DNA of 64,000 nucleotides from G963668655 sp963668655 (GTDB taxonomy: Bacteria > Myxococcota_A > SURF-8), in contig CAXXPQ010000003.1 of the NCBI GenBank assembly GCA_963668655.2, forward strand, positions 558,001 through 622,000, written 5' to 3'. Positions 1 to 9,142 of this stretch are shown here, piece after piece. Made by a program: the position numbers and the translations under genes. Each line of letters opens with the position of its first letter. The stretch's first letter is position 1. The notes below the pieces were generated by a model. It worked only from the letters and a program-made list of their open reading frames with translations. It did not search any database and had not been told where the DNA came from.

Positions 1-36
1 ATCGAAGAGGACGACGACTGGGAGGATGAAGACTAA
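1..36 (+). CDS. 3' end of an upstream gene (acidic C-terminus)
   Basis: The window opens inside a reading frame that ends at the TAA at 34-36. Only eleven residues are visible, nearly all Asp or Glu (IEEDDDWEDED), so this is the acidic tail of an unidentified protein. The next ATG lies three bases downstream, so the two genes are probably in one operon and translationally coupled. Its function cannot be judged from this fragment. Confidence 0.6.
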   Translation: MEEDDDWEDED

Positions 37-39
37 GCC

Positions 40-807
40 ATGCTGGAACCCAACAAAGACGTGCTGGTTTCGCGGATCTTCCTTCGCTCCGCTCTTCCGC
101 TTACGAAGATCGTGGCCGAGGAAAAGCCGCTGTTCAAGAAGCTGTTCCCCAAACAGGGCATCCTCCAGTTCAGCGTGCGTGGCGAGGATGTCGGGGCCTA
201 CATGCTCTGGGAGGACAAACGACTTTCCGTCAAGCAGGGTATCCACCACAAGCCGGACCTGAACCTGGTGTTTCGGACCATCGGCGAACTGAACGGATTC
301 TTCGCGGGGAAGCTGGCTCTGCCTATCCCGAAAGGTTTCCGGCTGGATCTGCTGGTGCGGGCGTTGCCGCTTCTGCTGACCTTGAAACTGCTCATGCCCG
401 ACGCGTTGCCGGAAGACATGAACAAGAAGGCGCTGAAGGTCAAGCTTTTGCTGTACATGGTCACCAACGCCCTGAGTCAGTTGAACAAGGGCGGCGATCC
501 GCAAATGATGAAACTGACGAAAAACAGCCCGGACCGCATCTTCCAGTGGACCGTCACCGGCGGTCCCAGCGCCTATCTGCGCATCAAGAACGGCAAGAGC
601 AAGGCCGGCCGCGGCATCTACAAACGCCGCCGCCCCTTCGTGCTGATGACCTTCCCCGACACCGAGGGCGCTTTCAAGGTGCTGACCAGCCAGGTGCCAC
701 TGGTGGAGGCCGTGAAGCTCGGCTACGTGGCGACGGAAGGGGCCATGGAGTATTCCAAGGAAATCGGCCTTCACATGCAGCGTATCGAAGTCCTGACCAC
801 ATCCTGA
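40..807 (+). CDS. SCP2-like sterol/lipid-carrier domain protein
   Basis: A 255-residue cytosolic protein with no signal peptide. Residues about 40-105 have the layout of the SCP2 (sterol carrier protein 2) fold: a strand near ILQFSVRGED, then the pattern KPDLNLVF followed by LNGFFAGK. The C-terminal part (about 200-250) ends in a helix like that closing SCP2 domains. Members of the family bind hydrophobic ligands; which ligand is unknown here. It is the first of three co-directional genes (this one, a MoxR ATPase and a VWA protein) separated by 16 and 9 bp. The assignment rests on motif resemblance and could be wrong; the ORF itself is solid. The ATG at 40 directly follows the preceding stop. 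Confidence 0.6.
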   Translation: MLEPNKDVLVSRIFLRSALPLTKIVAEEKPLFKKLFPKQGILQFSVRGEDVGAYMLWEDKRLSVKQGIHHKPDLNLVFRTIGELNGFFAGKLALPIPKGFRLDLLVRALPLLLTLKLLMPDALPEDMNKKALKVKLLLYMVTNALSQLNKGGDPQMMKLTKNSPDRIFQWTVTGGPSAYLRIKNGKSKAGRGIYKRRRPFVLMTFPDTEGAFKVLTSQVPLVEAVKLGYVATEGAMEYSKEIGLHMQRIEVLTTS

Positions 808-823
808 CGACGGGAAAGGCATC

Positions 824-1666
824 ATGAGCGAACGATTCGACCGATTTCAGGGAACGGAAAGCTACATCGCCTCCAGGGAACTGCGGGACGCGGTAAACGT
901 CTCCATCGCGCTGGAACGCCCGCTGCTCATCAAGGGCGAGCCCGGCACGGGCAAGACGCTTCTGGCGACGAACATCGCCGGGGGGCTCGACATGCCTTTT
1001 TTCAAGTGGATGGTGAAATCCACGTCCAAGGCCAGCGACGGCCTGTACATCTACGACACCGTTCAGCGCCTGAACGACAGCCGCTTCGGCGACAAGGACG
1101 TCTCGGACATTCGGCAGTACATTCACTTCGGCCCCCTGGGCCAGGCCCTGCGCTCCAAGGAACGGGCCGTGCTGCTCATCGACGAAATCGACAAGGCCGA
1201 CCTGGAATTTCCGAACGACCTGCTTTCCGAACTGGACGAGATGCGCTTCGATGTGGCGGAAACCGGCGACACGGTGGAAGCCGTCCACCGTCCCGTGGTG
1301 ATTATCACGTCCAACTCGGAAAAGGAGTTGCCGGATCCCTTCCTGCGTCGTTGCGTCTTTCACTTCATCGAGTTCCCGGATGAAAACCTGATGGAGGATA
1401 TCGTCAAGGTGCATCACCCGGATTTGAAAAAAGATCTGTTGAAACAGTGTATCGCCAAATTCTACTACCTGCGCTCCATCGACCATTTCCGCAAGAAACC
1501 CAGCACTTCGGAACTGATCGACTGGATCGCGGTGCTGGTCAAGGCCGGTATTTCCGAAAAGCGGATCCGCAAGGAGATTCCCTTCCTGGGCGTTCTGCTG
1601 AAGAAGGAACAGGACGTGGAGGCCTTCGGCGTGATCCGCAATCGGCGGACGATGAACGACTGGTAA
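824..1666 (+). CDS. MoxR-type AAA+ ATPase
   Basis: A 280-residue AAA+ ATPase of the MoxR class. It has a Walker A motif GEPGTGKT at residues 38-45, a Walker B LLIDEID at 117-123, and sensor 1 and arginine-finger elements around ITSNSEKELPDPFLRRC (161-177). MoxR ATPases usually work with a von Willebrand factor A (VWA) protein to remodel or insert cofactors into target complexes, and such a partner is encoded 9 bp downstream. The length is typical of the shorter MoxR proteins (about 280-330 aa). The target complex cannot be told from this window. The start ATG is preceded by a GGAAAGG-type ribosome binding site. Confidence 0.93.
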   Translation: MSERFDRFQGTESYIASRELRDAVNVSIALERPLLIKGEPGTGKTLLATNIAGGLDMPFFKWMVKSTSKASDGLYIYDTVQRLNDSRFGDKDVSDIRQYIHFGPLGQALRSKERAVLLIDEIDKADLEFPNDLLSELDEMRFDVAETGDTVEAVHRPVVIITSNSEKELPDPFLRRCVFHFIEFPDENLMEDIVKVHHPDLKKDLLKQCIAKFYYLRSIDHFRKKPSTSELIDWIAVLVKAGISEKRIRKEIPFLGVLLKKEQDVEAFGVIRNRRTMNDW

Positions 1667-1675
1667 CGCCGCGCC

Positions 1676-2839
1676 GTGCTGACCGAGTTCTTCTTCAAGC
1701 TGAAAAGCAACAAGGTTCCCGTCACCATCACGGAATGGCTGACGTTCATGGAAGCGCTGTCCAAGGGACTGGCGTATTCGGATTTCCTTACCTTCTATTC
1801 CCTGGCGCGCTCGCTTCTGGTGAAGGACGTGGCCTACTACGACGCCTTCGACCAGGTTTTCGCCCACGTCTTCAAAAACGCCGAACTCTCACCCACCCTG
1901 CGCAAGGACATCGAGGATTGGCTGAACGATCCGCTCGACTTCCCGCACCTGAGCGAGGAAGAGATCAAGATGCTGGAAGCCCTGGACTTCGATCGTCTGA
2001 AGGAGGAATTCGAGGATCGGCTGAAGACCCAGACCGAACGTCACGACGGGGGAAATCGCTGGATCGGCACGGGCGGGACATCGCCCTTCGGTCACGGCGG
2101 AACCAACCCGGCGGGCATCCGCGTGGGCGGCGAGGGCGGCGCGCACTCGGCGGTACAGGTGGCCACGAAACGCCGCTATAAAAATTACCGCCAGGACCGG
2201 ATCATCGACGTGCGGCAGATGAAGGTCGCCCTGAAGAAACTTCGCGTGCTCGAACGGGTGGGGGCGGCGGACGAACTGGACGTGGACGAATCCATCGACA
2301 AGACCTGCCGAAACGCCGGGGAATTGGAACTGATCTTCCGGCCCGAACGCAAAAACCGCATGCGACTTTTACTGTTGATGGACGCCGGGGGCTCCATGGA
2401 TCCGTACGCCCGGCTGGTGAACCGCCTTTTCTCGGCGGCATCGCAGATCAATCATTTCAAGGACTTTCGCTTCTTCTACTTTCACAACTGCATCTATGAG
2501 ACGCTTTTCACCGACATCTACATGGACGAGCGCATTCCCACGGGGCAGATCTTCAAGGAGTTCGACGGCGACTGGCGCGTCATCATCGTGGGCGACGCGG
2601 CCATGAATCCGTATGAGCTTACGGCAAGAAACGGGGCGATTTATTATTATCATCGCAACGAACTGCCGGGCATCGAATGGCTGAAACGGGTGGACGATCA
2701 TTTCCGGAAAATCGTCTGGCTCAATCCCATCGTGGAACGCAACTGGTGGAGCCAGACCATCCGGCTGATCCAGTCCATTTTCCCGATGTATTCGCTCACG
2801 GTGCACGGACTGGAAGAGGCCGTTCAGAAATTACGGTGA
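1676..2839 (+). CDS. VWA domain protein, CoxE-like MoxR partner
   Basis: A 387-residue protein starting at GTG, 9 bp after the MoxR gene. The N-terminal 200 residues are helical, with a glycine-rich stretch around residues 120-160. The C-terminal half is a VWA domain with a metal-ion-dependent adhesion-site signature DAGGS (residues 236-240; the usual form is DxSxS, so one position differs) and a second loop around GDAAMNP. This is the layout of CoxE-type proteins that pair with MoxR ATPases. Its last 9 bp overlap the end of the convergent gene on the other strand. The pairing is supported by both order and family; the substrate is unknown. Confidence 0.88.
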   Translation: MLTEFFFKLKSNKVPVTITEWLTFMEALSKGLAYSDFLTFYSLARSLLVKDVAYYDAFDQVFAHVFKNAELSPTLRKDIEDWLNDPLDFPHLSEEEIKMLEALDFDRLKEEFEDRLKTQTERHDGGNRWIGTGGTSPFGHGGTNPAGIRVGGEGGAHSAVQVATKRRYKNYRQDRIIDVRQMKVALKKLRVLERVGAADELDVDESIDKTCRNAGELELIFRPERKNRMRLLLLMDAGGSMDPYARLVNRLFSAASQINHFKDFRFFYFHNCIYETLFTDIYMDERIPTGQIFKEFDGDWRVIIVGDAAMNPYELTARNGAIYYYHRNELPGIEWLKRVDDHFRKIVWLNPIVERNWWSQTIRLIQSIFPMYSLTVHGLEEAVQKLR

Positions 2840-3919
2840 ATAGGCGTCGATAGCCGGATTGCCGCTTTCGGCGGGGACGGAAGGCGCACTTTCCGTGGCT
2901 TTGTCCGCCTCGCCCACAGAAGCGGACGACTCGCCGGAAGACGGGGGCGATTCATTCTCCGGGTTTTGCTCTCCTTCGCCGGTCGCTTCCTCCTTCGAAG
3001 GTTCTTCCCCTTTGCCCTCGCCCTGCGTTTCCGGCTCCGTTTCCGGCGGAACGGAAACACCCGGCTCACCCGACGATTCCCCTTCCGGTGTCCCGGTTTC
3101 GAGCGCGTCCTCTTCGACCGGCGCGGAATCGGCGGGCTCGGCGTCGGACGGTTCTTCCTTTTCCGGCGCGGGCTCCGGAAGCGGGTCCGGTTCCAAGGCG
3201 GGCTCCGGCTCGCTCTCGCCCGCTTTACGCCTACCCAACGTTTCGAAATCCCAGAAAACCGACGCGCCGAACTGGAAGAAAAAATTCTTGAAATAATCGA
3301 TGGTTTCCACTTCCAGAAGCGGCGCGAGGCCGAAACGCCCATATCCTTGCCAGAAATAAATCCGGGGCATCACGGCCACGCCCCAGAGAAGATCCGTTTT
3401 GGAATTCAGATCCAGAATGGGACGATCCACCTGAAACCGATTCGCGCCCAGTTTCAGCCCCAGAAACAGATCCATGGGAAAATAGTAGTGATACTCCGGA
3501 TACCTGACGATTCTGTAAAAACCGGTGACGGTGGGCTGAATAAACCAGATATCGTGTTTCGTGCTTGTCTGGGAGACTCTCTCCTTCAGCGTATGCGTCT
3601 CGCTCAACGCCCGCACGGCCACTCGGATGTGCCAGTCTTCAAACACCGTCATTCCCAGACCACCGCCGAAGGAAAAACGCAGGAAATTCCCTAGACTTCG
3701 GTAATTGGAAAGCGTTCCGGAAACGTTCAACTCCGGGTTGAGGAAGAGAACGCGGGGAGGCGGATCCTTCTTCGGCTCGCGGACATAAGTTCCCGATTGC
3801 ACGGTTTGTATGATGGGACGGTCGTCGGCCTCCTCCGCCGCGTCGGCGGCGAAAACGGAGAATTCCATGAAAAGAAGCGCCAGAAATACGAATATCGCAA
3901 GGATTTCAAGTCGTTTCAT
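2831..3919 (-). CDS. predicted outer-membrane beta-barrel protein with Pro/Glu-rich tail
   Basis: A 362-residue exported protein. A signal peptide covers about residues 1-25 (hydrophobic core, then a cut near FAADA). Residues 45-215 alternate aromatic and polar positions in short strands, as in outer-membrane barrels, and contain repeated glycine turns. From about residue 220 the chain becomes a long low-complexity tail rich in Glu, Pro, Ser and Ala, presumably a disordered segment in the periplasm. No named family is recognised. The stop codon lies inside the last codons of the convergent VWA gene (9-bp overlap). The upstream region is shared with the rph promoter region. Confidence 0.7.
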   Translation of the reverse strand: MKRLEILAIFVFLALLFMEFSVFAADAAEEADDRPIIQTVQSGTYVREPKKDPPPRVLFLNPELNVSGTLSNYRSLGNFLRFSFGGGLGMTVFEDWHIRVAVRALSETHTLKERVSQTSTKHDIWFIQPTVTGFYRIVRYPEYHYYFPMDLFLGLKLGANRFQVDRPILDLNSKTDLLWGVAVMPRIYFWQGYGRFGLAPLLEVETIDYFKNFFFQFGASVFWDFETLGRRKAGESEPEPALEPDPLPEPAPEKEEPSDAEPADSAPVEEDALETGTPEGESSGEPGVSVPPETEPETQGEGKGEEPSKEEATGEGEQNPENESPPSSGESSASVGEADKATESAPSVPAESGNPAIDAYSP

Positions 3920-4065
3920 TTTTCATCATCTTTGCAGGACGGAAAATGAGGTTCCCGCCGGATTTCCAACCGCGCCAAGGGGAGGATCCCGCCCCTTCCA
4001 CTACCTTCGAACAATCGGCAACGTAGCAGAATTCATTAGAAATTACAAATACGCCCGGCCGAAAA

Positions 4066-4093
4066 TTGACAGGTCGACCCGGCTTTGTATACT
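4066..4093 (+). promoter_or_regulatory. sigma-70-type promoter for rph-rdgB
   Basis: TTGACA (4066-4071), a 16-bp spacer and TATACT (4088-4093), about 40 bp upstream of the rph start. Both hexamers are close to consensus. An open frame starting at 4066 exists, but it begins on the -35 box, so it is not the true start. Confidence 0.8.
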
Positions 4094-4134
4094 CCCCGCA
4101 CCTTGCAACGAAGCATCGAGGAAAGGATGGCGCC

Positions 4135-4872
4135 ATGCGAGAAGACGGAAGAAACGACAACCAGTTGCGCCCGGTGAGCATCGAAACGGGTTTCCAGAAA
4201 TATCCGGACGGGTCGGTCCTGATTTCCTGCGGAGAAACGAAGGTCATCTGTTCGGCCTACGCCAAACAGGGCGTTCCCTCGTTCATGATGAACAGCGGCC
4301 GGGGCTGGGTGACGGCGGAATACGCCATGATGCCCGGCGCGGGCCAGGAGCGCACCCGGCGCGAACGGCAGACCGGCGGGCGTTCGTCGGAGATCCAGCG
4401 CCTGATCGGCCGTTCCCTGCGAGCGGTGGTGGACATGGAAGCGCTCGGCGAACAGACCATCCAGATCGATTGCGACGTTTTGCAGGCCGACGGCGGTACG
4501 CGTACGGCGTCGATCACCGGGGCGTTCGTAGCCCTGGTTCTGGCCTGCGATCGGCTGCGCCAGATGGGCCTTCTGGGCGAATGGCCCATTCGGGATACCT
4601 TGCAGGCGGTCAGCGCGGGATTCGTGGAACGCACCCTGCTTCTGGACCTGATGTATTCCGAGGATTACCGGGCCGAGGTGGATATGAACGTGGTGATGAC
4701 CGGCTCCGGCAACCTGGTGGAAGTCCAGGGCACCGCCGAGGGCGCGCCCTTCAGCCGGGAAGAACTGGGACGAATCCTGGACGTCTGCGCGGAAGGCTGC
4801 CGCGATCTGGCGGAAATCCAGAGAAAAGCCCTGGGGAATCTGTACGATGAAACTGCTGCTCGCCACGCATAA
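4135..4872 (+). CDS. rph: ribonuclease PH
   Basis: Phosphorolytic 3'-5' exoribonuclease that trims tRNA 3' ends. The 245-residue protein has the usual RNase PH length and motifs: GETKVICSAY near the N-terminus, the phosphate-binding Arg-rich stretch RTRRERQTGGRSSEIQRL, DCDVLQADGGTRTASITGA, and the catalytic-region DLMYSEDYRAEVDMNVV. The ATG at 4135 is chosen because it follows a strong GAGGAAAGG site and lies downstream of the promoter. The 3' end overlaps rdgB by 26 bp, a common arrangement in which tRNA processing and nucleotide-pool cleaning are co-expressed. Confidence 0.97.
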   Translation: MREDGRNDNQLRPVSIETGFQKYPDGSVLISCGETKVICSAYAKQGVPSFMMNSGRGWVTAEYAMMPGAGQERTRRERQTGGRSSEIQRLIGRSLRAVVDMEALGEQTIQIDCDVLQADGGTRTASITGAFVALVLACDRLRQMGLLGEWPIRDTLQAVSAGFVERTLLLDLMYSEDYRAEVDMNVVMTGSGNLVEVQGTAEGAPFSREELGRILDVCAEGCRDLAEIQRKALGNLYDETAARHA

Positions 4873-5452
4873 CCGGGGAAAGGTCGCGGACCTGCAAGAT
4901 CTGCTTCGGGATACGGATTTCGAAGTTCTGTCCTGTCTCGATTTTCCGGATCTCCCGGAAGTGGAGGAGGACGGCGATACGTTTCTGGCCAATGCTCGCA
5001 AGAAAGCGCTGGAAATCTTCGAGAAAACGGGCCTTCCCACCCTGGCGGACGATTCCGGCCTGGAAGTGGAGGCCCTGGACGGAGCGCCTGGGATCTACTC
5101 AGCTCGCTACGCGGGCGAACCCAGCGATAGCGCCGCGAACAATCGCAAGCTGCTGACCGTACTGGAACCGTTGAAAAAGCCGAAGGAACGGGCGGCCCGC
5201 TATGTCTGCGTCCTGGTTCTCGTTCATGGAAAAGGCCGGGAAGAGATCGTAACCCATGGAGAATGCAAGGGATTCATCTCAACCGAATGCCGGGGCGACA
5301 ATGGTTTCGGCTATGATCCGCTCTTCATCCATCCGGCCTTCGGCGGACGAACCATGGCGGAGATCACTCTTGAAGAGAAAAACGGCGTCAGCCACCGGGG
5401 AGAGGCCTTTCGCGCCATGAAGGCGAAACTGCTTGAAATGAAAGAGGTTTAA
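4847..5452 (+). CDS. rdgB: RdgB/HAM1 non-canonical purine NTP pyrophosphatase
   Basis: Hydrolyses dITP, XTP and ITP to monophosphates, keeping deaminated purines out of DNA and RNA. The 201-residue protein has the family hallmarks: LLATHNRGK at the N-terminus (substrate/phosphate contact), LADDSGLEVEALDGAPGIYSAR at about 65-86, and GFGYDPLF near 150. Length is standard (about 195-205 aa). The gene overlaps the end of rph by 26 bp, so it is probably translationally coupled to it. Confidence 0.96.
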   Translation: MKLLLATHNRGKVADLQDLLRDTDFEVLSCLDFPDLPEVEEDGDTFLANARKKALEIFEKTGLPTLADDSGLEVEALDGAPGIYSARYAGEPSDSAANNRKLLTVLEPLKKPKERAARYVCVLVLVHGKGREEIVTHGECKGFISTECRGDNGFGYDPLFIHPAFGGRTMAEITLEEKNGVSHRGEAFRAMKAKLLEMKEV

Positions 5453-5481
5453 CCGCTCCAACCCAAACCGGGAGAACGTTC

Positions 5482-6378
5482 ATGCATCGGATCCAAGCCC
5501 CCATCGAGTTTTCCAATATCACCAGCCGGGACGGCACCCGGCTACGGGTCTATCGTTGCGGAACCGGTCCGAATCTCTGGCTGCTTCCCCCGGGGCTGGG
5601 AACGCCCTTGCTCGCCTGGAAAGAGATGTTCGAGCACTTCCACCGCCAAATGACCATAGTCACCTGGGATCCGCGCGGCTGCTTCGACTCCGAGGCCCCG
5701 GACGATCCCGCCCGCCTGGGCGTGGAATACTGGGTGGAGGACGCCGAGGCGGTGATTCACGCCATGGAGTGGGGGAACGAAACCTTCGTGACCGGCGGCT
5801 GGAGCCTGGCCATCCAGGTGGGATTGGAACTCTACGACCACATGCCCGAGCGGGTCAGAGCCCTGGCGCTTATCAACGGTTCCTACGAGCACGTGCTGAA
5901 AACCGCTTTCTCCATTCCCTTCGCCAATCACGTTCTCGGCGGAGCGCTTTCCGTGATTTCCACGGCCGCGCCGCTCTTCGCCCCAGCCACCCAGTATCTG
6001 CTTGGACAGAAATGGGCGGTGGAATTTCTGCAATCGCTGGGCATCGTCGCGGAAAATGAAGCCTTTTTCGGAGAGGTGGTGCAGGAGTTCCGCAAGCTGG
6101 ATTTCGCCACGTATTTCAAGATGATCCGCGAGGTCAACAAGCATTCCGCGCGTCACATTCTGCCCCGGGTTCAGGCGCCGACGCTGATTACCGCCGGAAC
6201 GGGCGACAAAATGACCCCCCTGCACATCAGCCGGGCCATGCACGAACAGATCCCCGGAAGCGAGTTGTTCCTCATTCCCACGGGAACTCATTACACCACC
6301 CTGGAGTTCCCGGAAATCGTCAACCTGAAACTGGAGCATTTCTTCCGTACCCGGGTTTTTCCGGATACCTGGGAGTAA
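5482..6378 (+). CDS. alpha/beta-hydrolase fold protein
   Basis: A 298-residue cytosolic alpha/beta hydrolase. The oxyanion-loop region is PPGLGTPLLAW (about 36-46), the nucleophile elbow is GGWSLA (Ser108; the usual second Gly is Ala), the acid is probably Asp near 236 in AGTGDKMTP, and the base is His270 in GTHYTT. No signal peptide. The substrate is unknown: the family covers esterases, peptidases and haloalkane dehalogenases. It follows rdgB by 29 bp with a GGGAGAA ribosome binding site and may be part of that operon. Confidence 0.85.
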   Translation: MHRIQAPIEFSNITSRDGTRLRVYRCGTGPNLWLLPPGLGTPLLAWKEMFEHFHRQMTIVTWDPRGCFDSEAPDDPARLGVEYWVEDAEAVIHAMEWGNETFVTGGWSLAIQVGLELYDHMPERVRALALINGSYEHVLKTAFSIPFANHVLGGALSVISTAAPLFAPATQYLLGQKWAVEFLQSLGIVAENEAFFGEVVQEFRKLDFATYFKMIREVNKHSARHILPRVQAPTLITAGTGDKMTPLHISRAMHEQIPGSELFLIPTGTHYTTLEFPEIVNLKLEHFFRTRVFPDTWE

Positions 6379-6473
6379 GCGCCCGTACGGCCCGTTTCTT
6401 TCGTATTTCCGACGGGCTGAATTCCGACACATGCAAAGCCGGGAACGATTTTGCGATTCCCGTGGAACCTGTC

Positions 6474-6502
6474 TTGACAATATGTGTCGATTTACGCAAA
6501 AT
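6474..6502 (+). promoter_or_regulatory. probable sigma-70 promoter upstream of the porin-like gene
   Basis: A perfect TTGACA at 6474-6479, 17-bp spacer, and CAAAAT at 6497-6502 (4 of 6 matches). It sits about 50 bp upstream of the ATG at 6551. Confidence 0.6.
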
Positions 6503-6550
6503 AACAGGTTCATATTCGTGGACAAAAACCTCCTTGCGGAAAGACAATCC

Positions 6551-7993
6551 ATGACGACAAGACCACGCTTCCTCCTTTTGGTCCTCATCACCTTGACGGT
6601 CGCTTGCGTTTTTCCCGTTTCCGCGCGGTCGGAACCGGCCGGAATCTTCTCCGACGATGCGGCGAAACCGGCCCCGACCCCAACGGTTGCAGCCCAGCCG
6701 AAAATCTCTCCGCAGGAGGAAGAACTGGCGGGAGACGCCGCCACGGAGGAAACCGTTTCGGAAACGGATCGAATTCGCGAAGAAATGGCGACCCTGCGCG
6801 AATCCATCGAAACCTTACGCAAGGAACTGGAGGAAACACGGGACGCTTATGAGGAAAAACTGGCGGATTCCGGGAAAAAGCGCATTGAGGAGAAGAAGGC
6901 CCGCAAGAACCTGGAAAACAAGTTGGAAAAGCTGGAAACCCGCCTGGACGAAATGAAAAACAGGGCCGAGGAAAACCGCGAGCGCTTCGTGGACATCCAC
7001 GGGCATTTCGCCCTGGACCTCGCGCTTTATCAACACGGCGAATCGAGTCACGGCGAGGAAGAGGACGGCCATGGGACGGAGCGCCAGAGCGGGTTTCTCC
7101 TTCGCGAGGTTCTGCTGAGTTTCGAGAAGGAATTCGAGGACAAACTCCGGATTCACCTGACTCCGGAGTACAACGGCATCCACGACGCCTTCGAAATCCG
7201 CTCCGCCTTCCTGGATTACGACATTTTTCCCCGCCGCCACGAAGGCGCGCTGCACGGTCATGGGAAAACGGACGCCCCCACGGACGTTCATCCCAAGGCC
7301 ACCACCTGGACGCCCCCGCGGACCTTCGGGAGAAACAAACACCATCACGGTCTGCGGAACGACAGCTACCTGGCCGTGCAGGCGGGAAAATTCGATCTGC
7401 CCTACGGCGTTTATGCGGCCACGAGCCACGCTCCGCAACGGTTTAGCGTTTCCGAGCCCTTGGATATCGAAAGCCTTTACGGAACGCTGAACGACATGGG
7501 CGCCATGCTCTACGGTTCCAGCAAATGGGTCAACTACAATCTGTCCCTGATGAACGGCCGTCTGGAAGGTCTGGGAATCGGCGCCCGGGTGGGAATCACG
7601 CCGCTGGACGAATTGGAAATCGGCATGAGCTATCTGTTCGAATTCCGCGATACGGACGACCGCCGCCGTTTTCAACTGCTGACTTTCGAGGCCATGTATG
7701 CCGTCTGGCGGCTGGAACTGCTAGCCCAATACACCTGGGAACAGCAGAAAACCGGACTGGACAATCTGTATCATTACGGCGGGCACGGAGAAGTTCGAAT
7801 CCTGTTTTCGCCGCTATACGGCTTCCTGAGAGCCGGAGGCCTGCACAGCGGCGGAGCGGGCGATTCCTGGCGACTGACGCCCGGCCTGGGTTGGTGGGCC
7901 TGGCCCGGACACGTCACGGTCAAGGCCGAGTATCAGTACAACTCTCACAGCGAAGACAGCCAGGGACTTATCCAGGCCGTCGGTTATTTCTGA
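6551..7993 (+). CDS. outer-membrane porin-like protein with N-terminal coiled coil
   Basis: A 480-residue exported protein. Signal peptide residues 1-27 (cut after SAR). Residues about 75-150 form a Lys/Glu-rich heptad coiled coil, probably a periplasmic trimerising stalk. The remaining 330 residues resemble a porin-type beta-barrel (short amphipathic strands, FHG/FDLPYG-type turns, terminal aromatic: the last residues are AVGYF). A His-rich segment of about 20 residues near 225-265 could bind metal. The ATG at 6551 is preferred over an upstream in-frame start because it begins the signal peptide and lies downstream of the promoter. It resembles phosphate-selective or OprP-like porins with a coiled coil, but the family is not certain. 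Confidence 0.8.
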   Translation: MTTRPRFLLLVLITLTVACVFPVSARSEPAGIFSDDAAKPAPTPTVAAQPKISPQEEELAGDAATEETVSETDRIREEMATLRESIETLRKELEETRDAYEEKLADSGKKRIEEKKARKNLENKLEKLETRLDEMKNRAEENRERFVDIHGHFALDLALYQHGESSHGEEEDGHGTERQSGFLLREVLLSFEKEFEDKLRIHLTPEYNGIHDAFEIRSAFLDYDIFPRRHEGALHGHGKTDAPTDVHPKATTWTPPRTFGRNKHHHGLRNDSYLAVQAGKFDLPYGVYAATSHAPQRFSVSEPLDIESLYGTLNDMGAMLYGSSKWVNYNLSLMNGRLEGLGIGARVGITPLDELEIGMSYLFEFRDTDDRRRFQLLTFEAMYAVWRLELLAQYTWEQQKTGLDNLYHYGGHGEVRILFSPLYGFLRAGGLHSGGAGDSWRLTPGLGWWAWPGHVTVKAEYQYNSHSEDSQGLIQAVGYF

Positions 7994-8017
7994 CGACATC
8001 CCTCGCGCCATCGTTTC

Positions 8018-9070
8018 ATGCGACACACGCGGCAAGCCAACCTGGGAACCGTCGCCATCGGCGGCGGCGCGCCGGTGAACATTCAGTCCATGACCACCCT
8101 GCGCACGGCCAACGTCTCCGGCGTTAAAGCCCAGATCGACACGCTCGTCAAAGCGGGCTGCGAGATCGTCCGCGTGGCCGTACGGGACCGGGACGACGCC
8201 GACGCCCTTCCCGCCATTCTGGACGGCCTCTCCATTCCGCTGGTGGCCGATATCCATTTCCATGCCGATCTGGCTCTTCTCGCCATTCGGCACGGCGTCC
8301 ACGGCATTCGCATCAATCCAGGGAACATCGGCGGCGAAAAGGGGCTAGAAGCCGTGGTGAACGCCGCCCGAAAACGCGATGTCTGCATCCGTGTCGGCGT
8401 TAACGGCGGCTCGCTGGAACGCCGATTCGGCAAGGCCACACCGGAGAACCTGGTGAAATCCGCCCTGGACAAGCTGTCCATGATCGAGAAACTGGGCCAC
8501 GCGAATCTCAAGGCCAGCCTCAAGGCATCGGACCCGAGCCTGACCCTGCAAGCCAACCGCCTGTTCGCGGCCCGCTCGGAGATCCCGCTCCACCTGGGAC
8601 TCACCGAGGCCGGTCCCCCGCTTTCCGGCGCGGTGCGCTCCAGCGCCGTGATGAGCCTTCTTCTTTCCGAAGGCATCGGGGACACCATCCGCATTTCACT
8701 TTCCGGCGATCCGGTCCGAGAGGTTCTGGTGGCGAAGACGCTTCTGGAGACCCTGAGACTTCGCGAACCGGGCGGACGGGTGATCTCCTGTCCCACCTGC
8801 GGACGTTGCCGCCTGGAAAATCTTGCGGAAATTGCGGGCGAGGCGGAAACCATGCTGCTCCAAACGGGACGGCCCGTAACCATCGCCGTGATGGGCTGCG
8901 AGGTCAACGGCCCAAAAGAGGCGAAGCAGGCGGATATCGGTATTTTCGGCGGTGGAGAAAAAGCGGTTTTCCTGGTAAAGAACCGCCCCCCGCGAACCGT
9001 CCCGACCCCACACATCCTGGCCACGCTGGAAGGCATCCTTATGAACTGGCCCGAAACCAGGGAGCCATAG
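8018..9070 (+). CDS. ispG: 4-hydroxy-3-methylbut-2-enyl diphosphate synthase
   Basis: The seventh enzyme of the MEP isoprenoid pathway: reductive ring opening of MEcPP to HMBPP with a [4Fe-4S] cluster. The 350-residue protein starts with the IspG TIM-barrel motif GGGAPVNIQSMTT, and has RINPGNIGG and VGVNGGSLE. The C-terminal reductase domain holds the cluster cysteines: CPTCGRC (about 254-260) and the later GCEVNGPKEA. Length is typical of the short bacterial type. It means isoprenoid precursors come from the MEP pathway. The gene ends the native block; accessory DNA follows. Confidence 0.97.
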   Translation: MRHTRQANLGTVAIGGGAPVNIQSMTTLRTANVSGVKAQIDTLVKAGCEIVRVAVRDRDDADALPAILDGLSIPLVADIHFHADLALLAIRHGVHGIRINPGNIGGEKGLEAVVNAARKRDVCIRVGVNGGSLERRFGKATPENLVKSALDKLSMIEKLGHANLKASLKASDPSLTLQANRLFAARSEIPLHLGLTEAGPPLSGAVRSSAVMSLLLSEGIGDTIRISLSGDPVREVLVAKTLLETLRLREPGGRVISCPTCGRCRLENLAEIAGEAETMLLQTGRPVTIAVMGCEVNGPKEAKQADIGIFGGGEKAVFLVKNRPPRTVPTPHILATLEGILMNWPETREP

Positions 9071-9142
9071 CGGACCCTCCACGCCCGCCTTCCAGGCTGC
9101 GCCGCTCACAAGCCAACGGAGGCCTTTTCCGCTCCACACATG

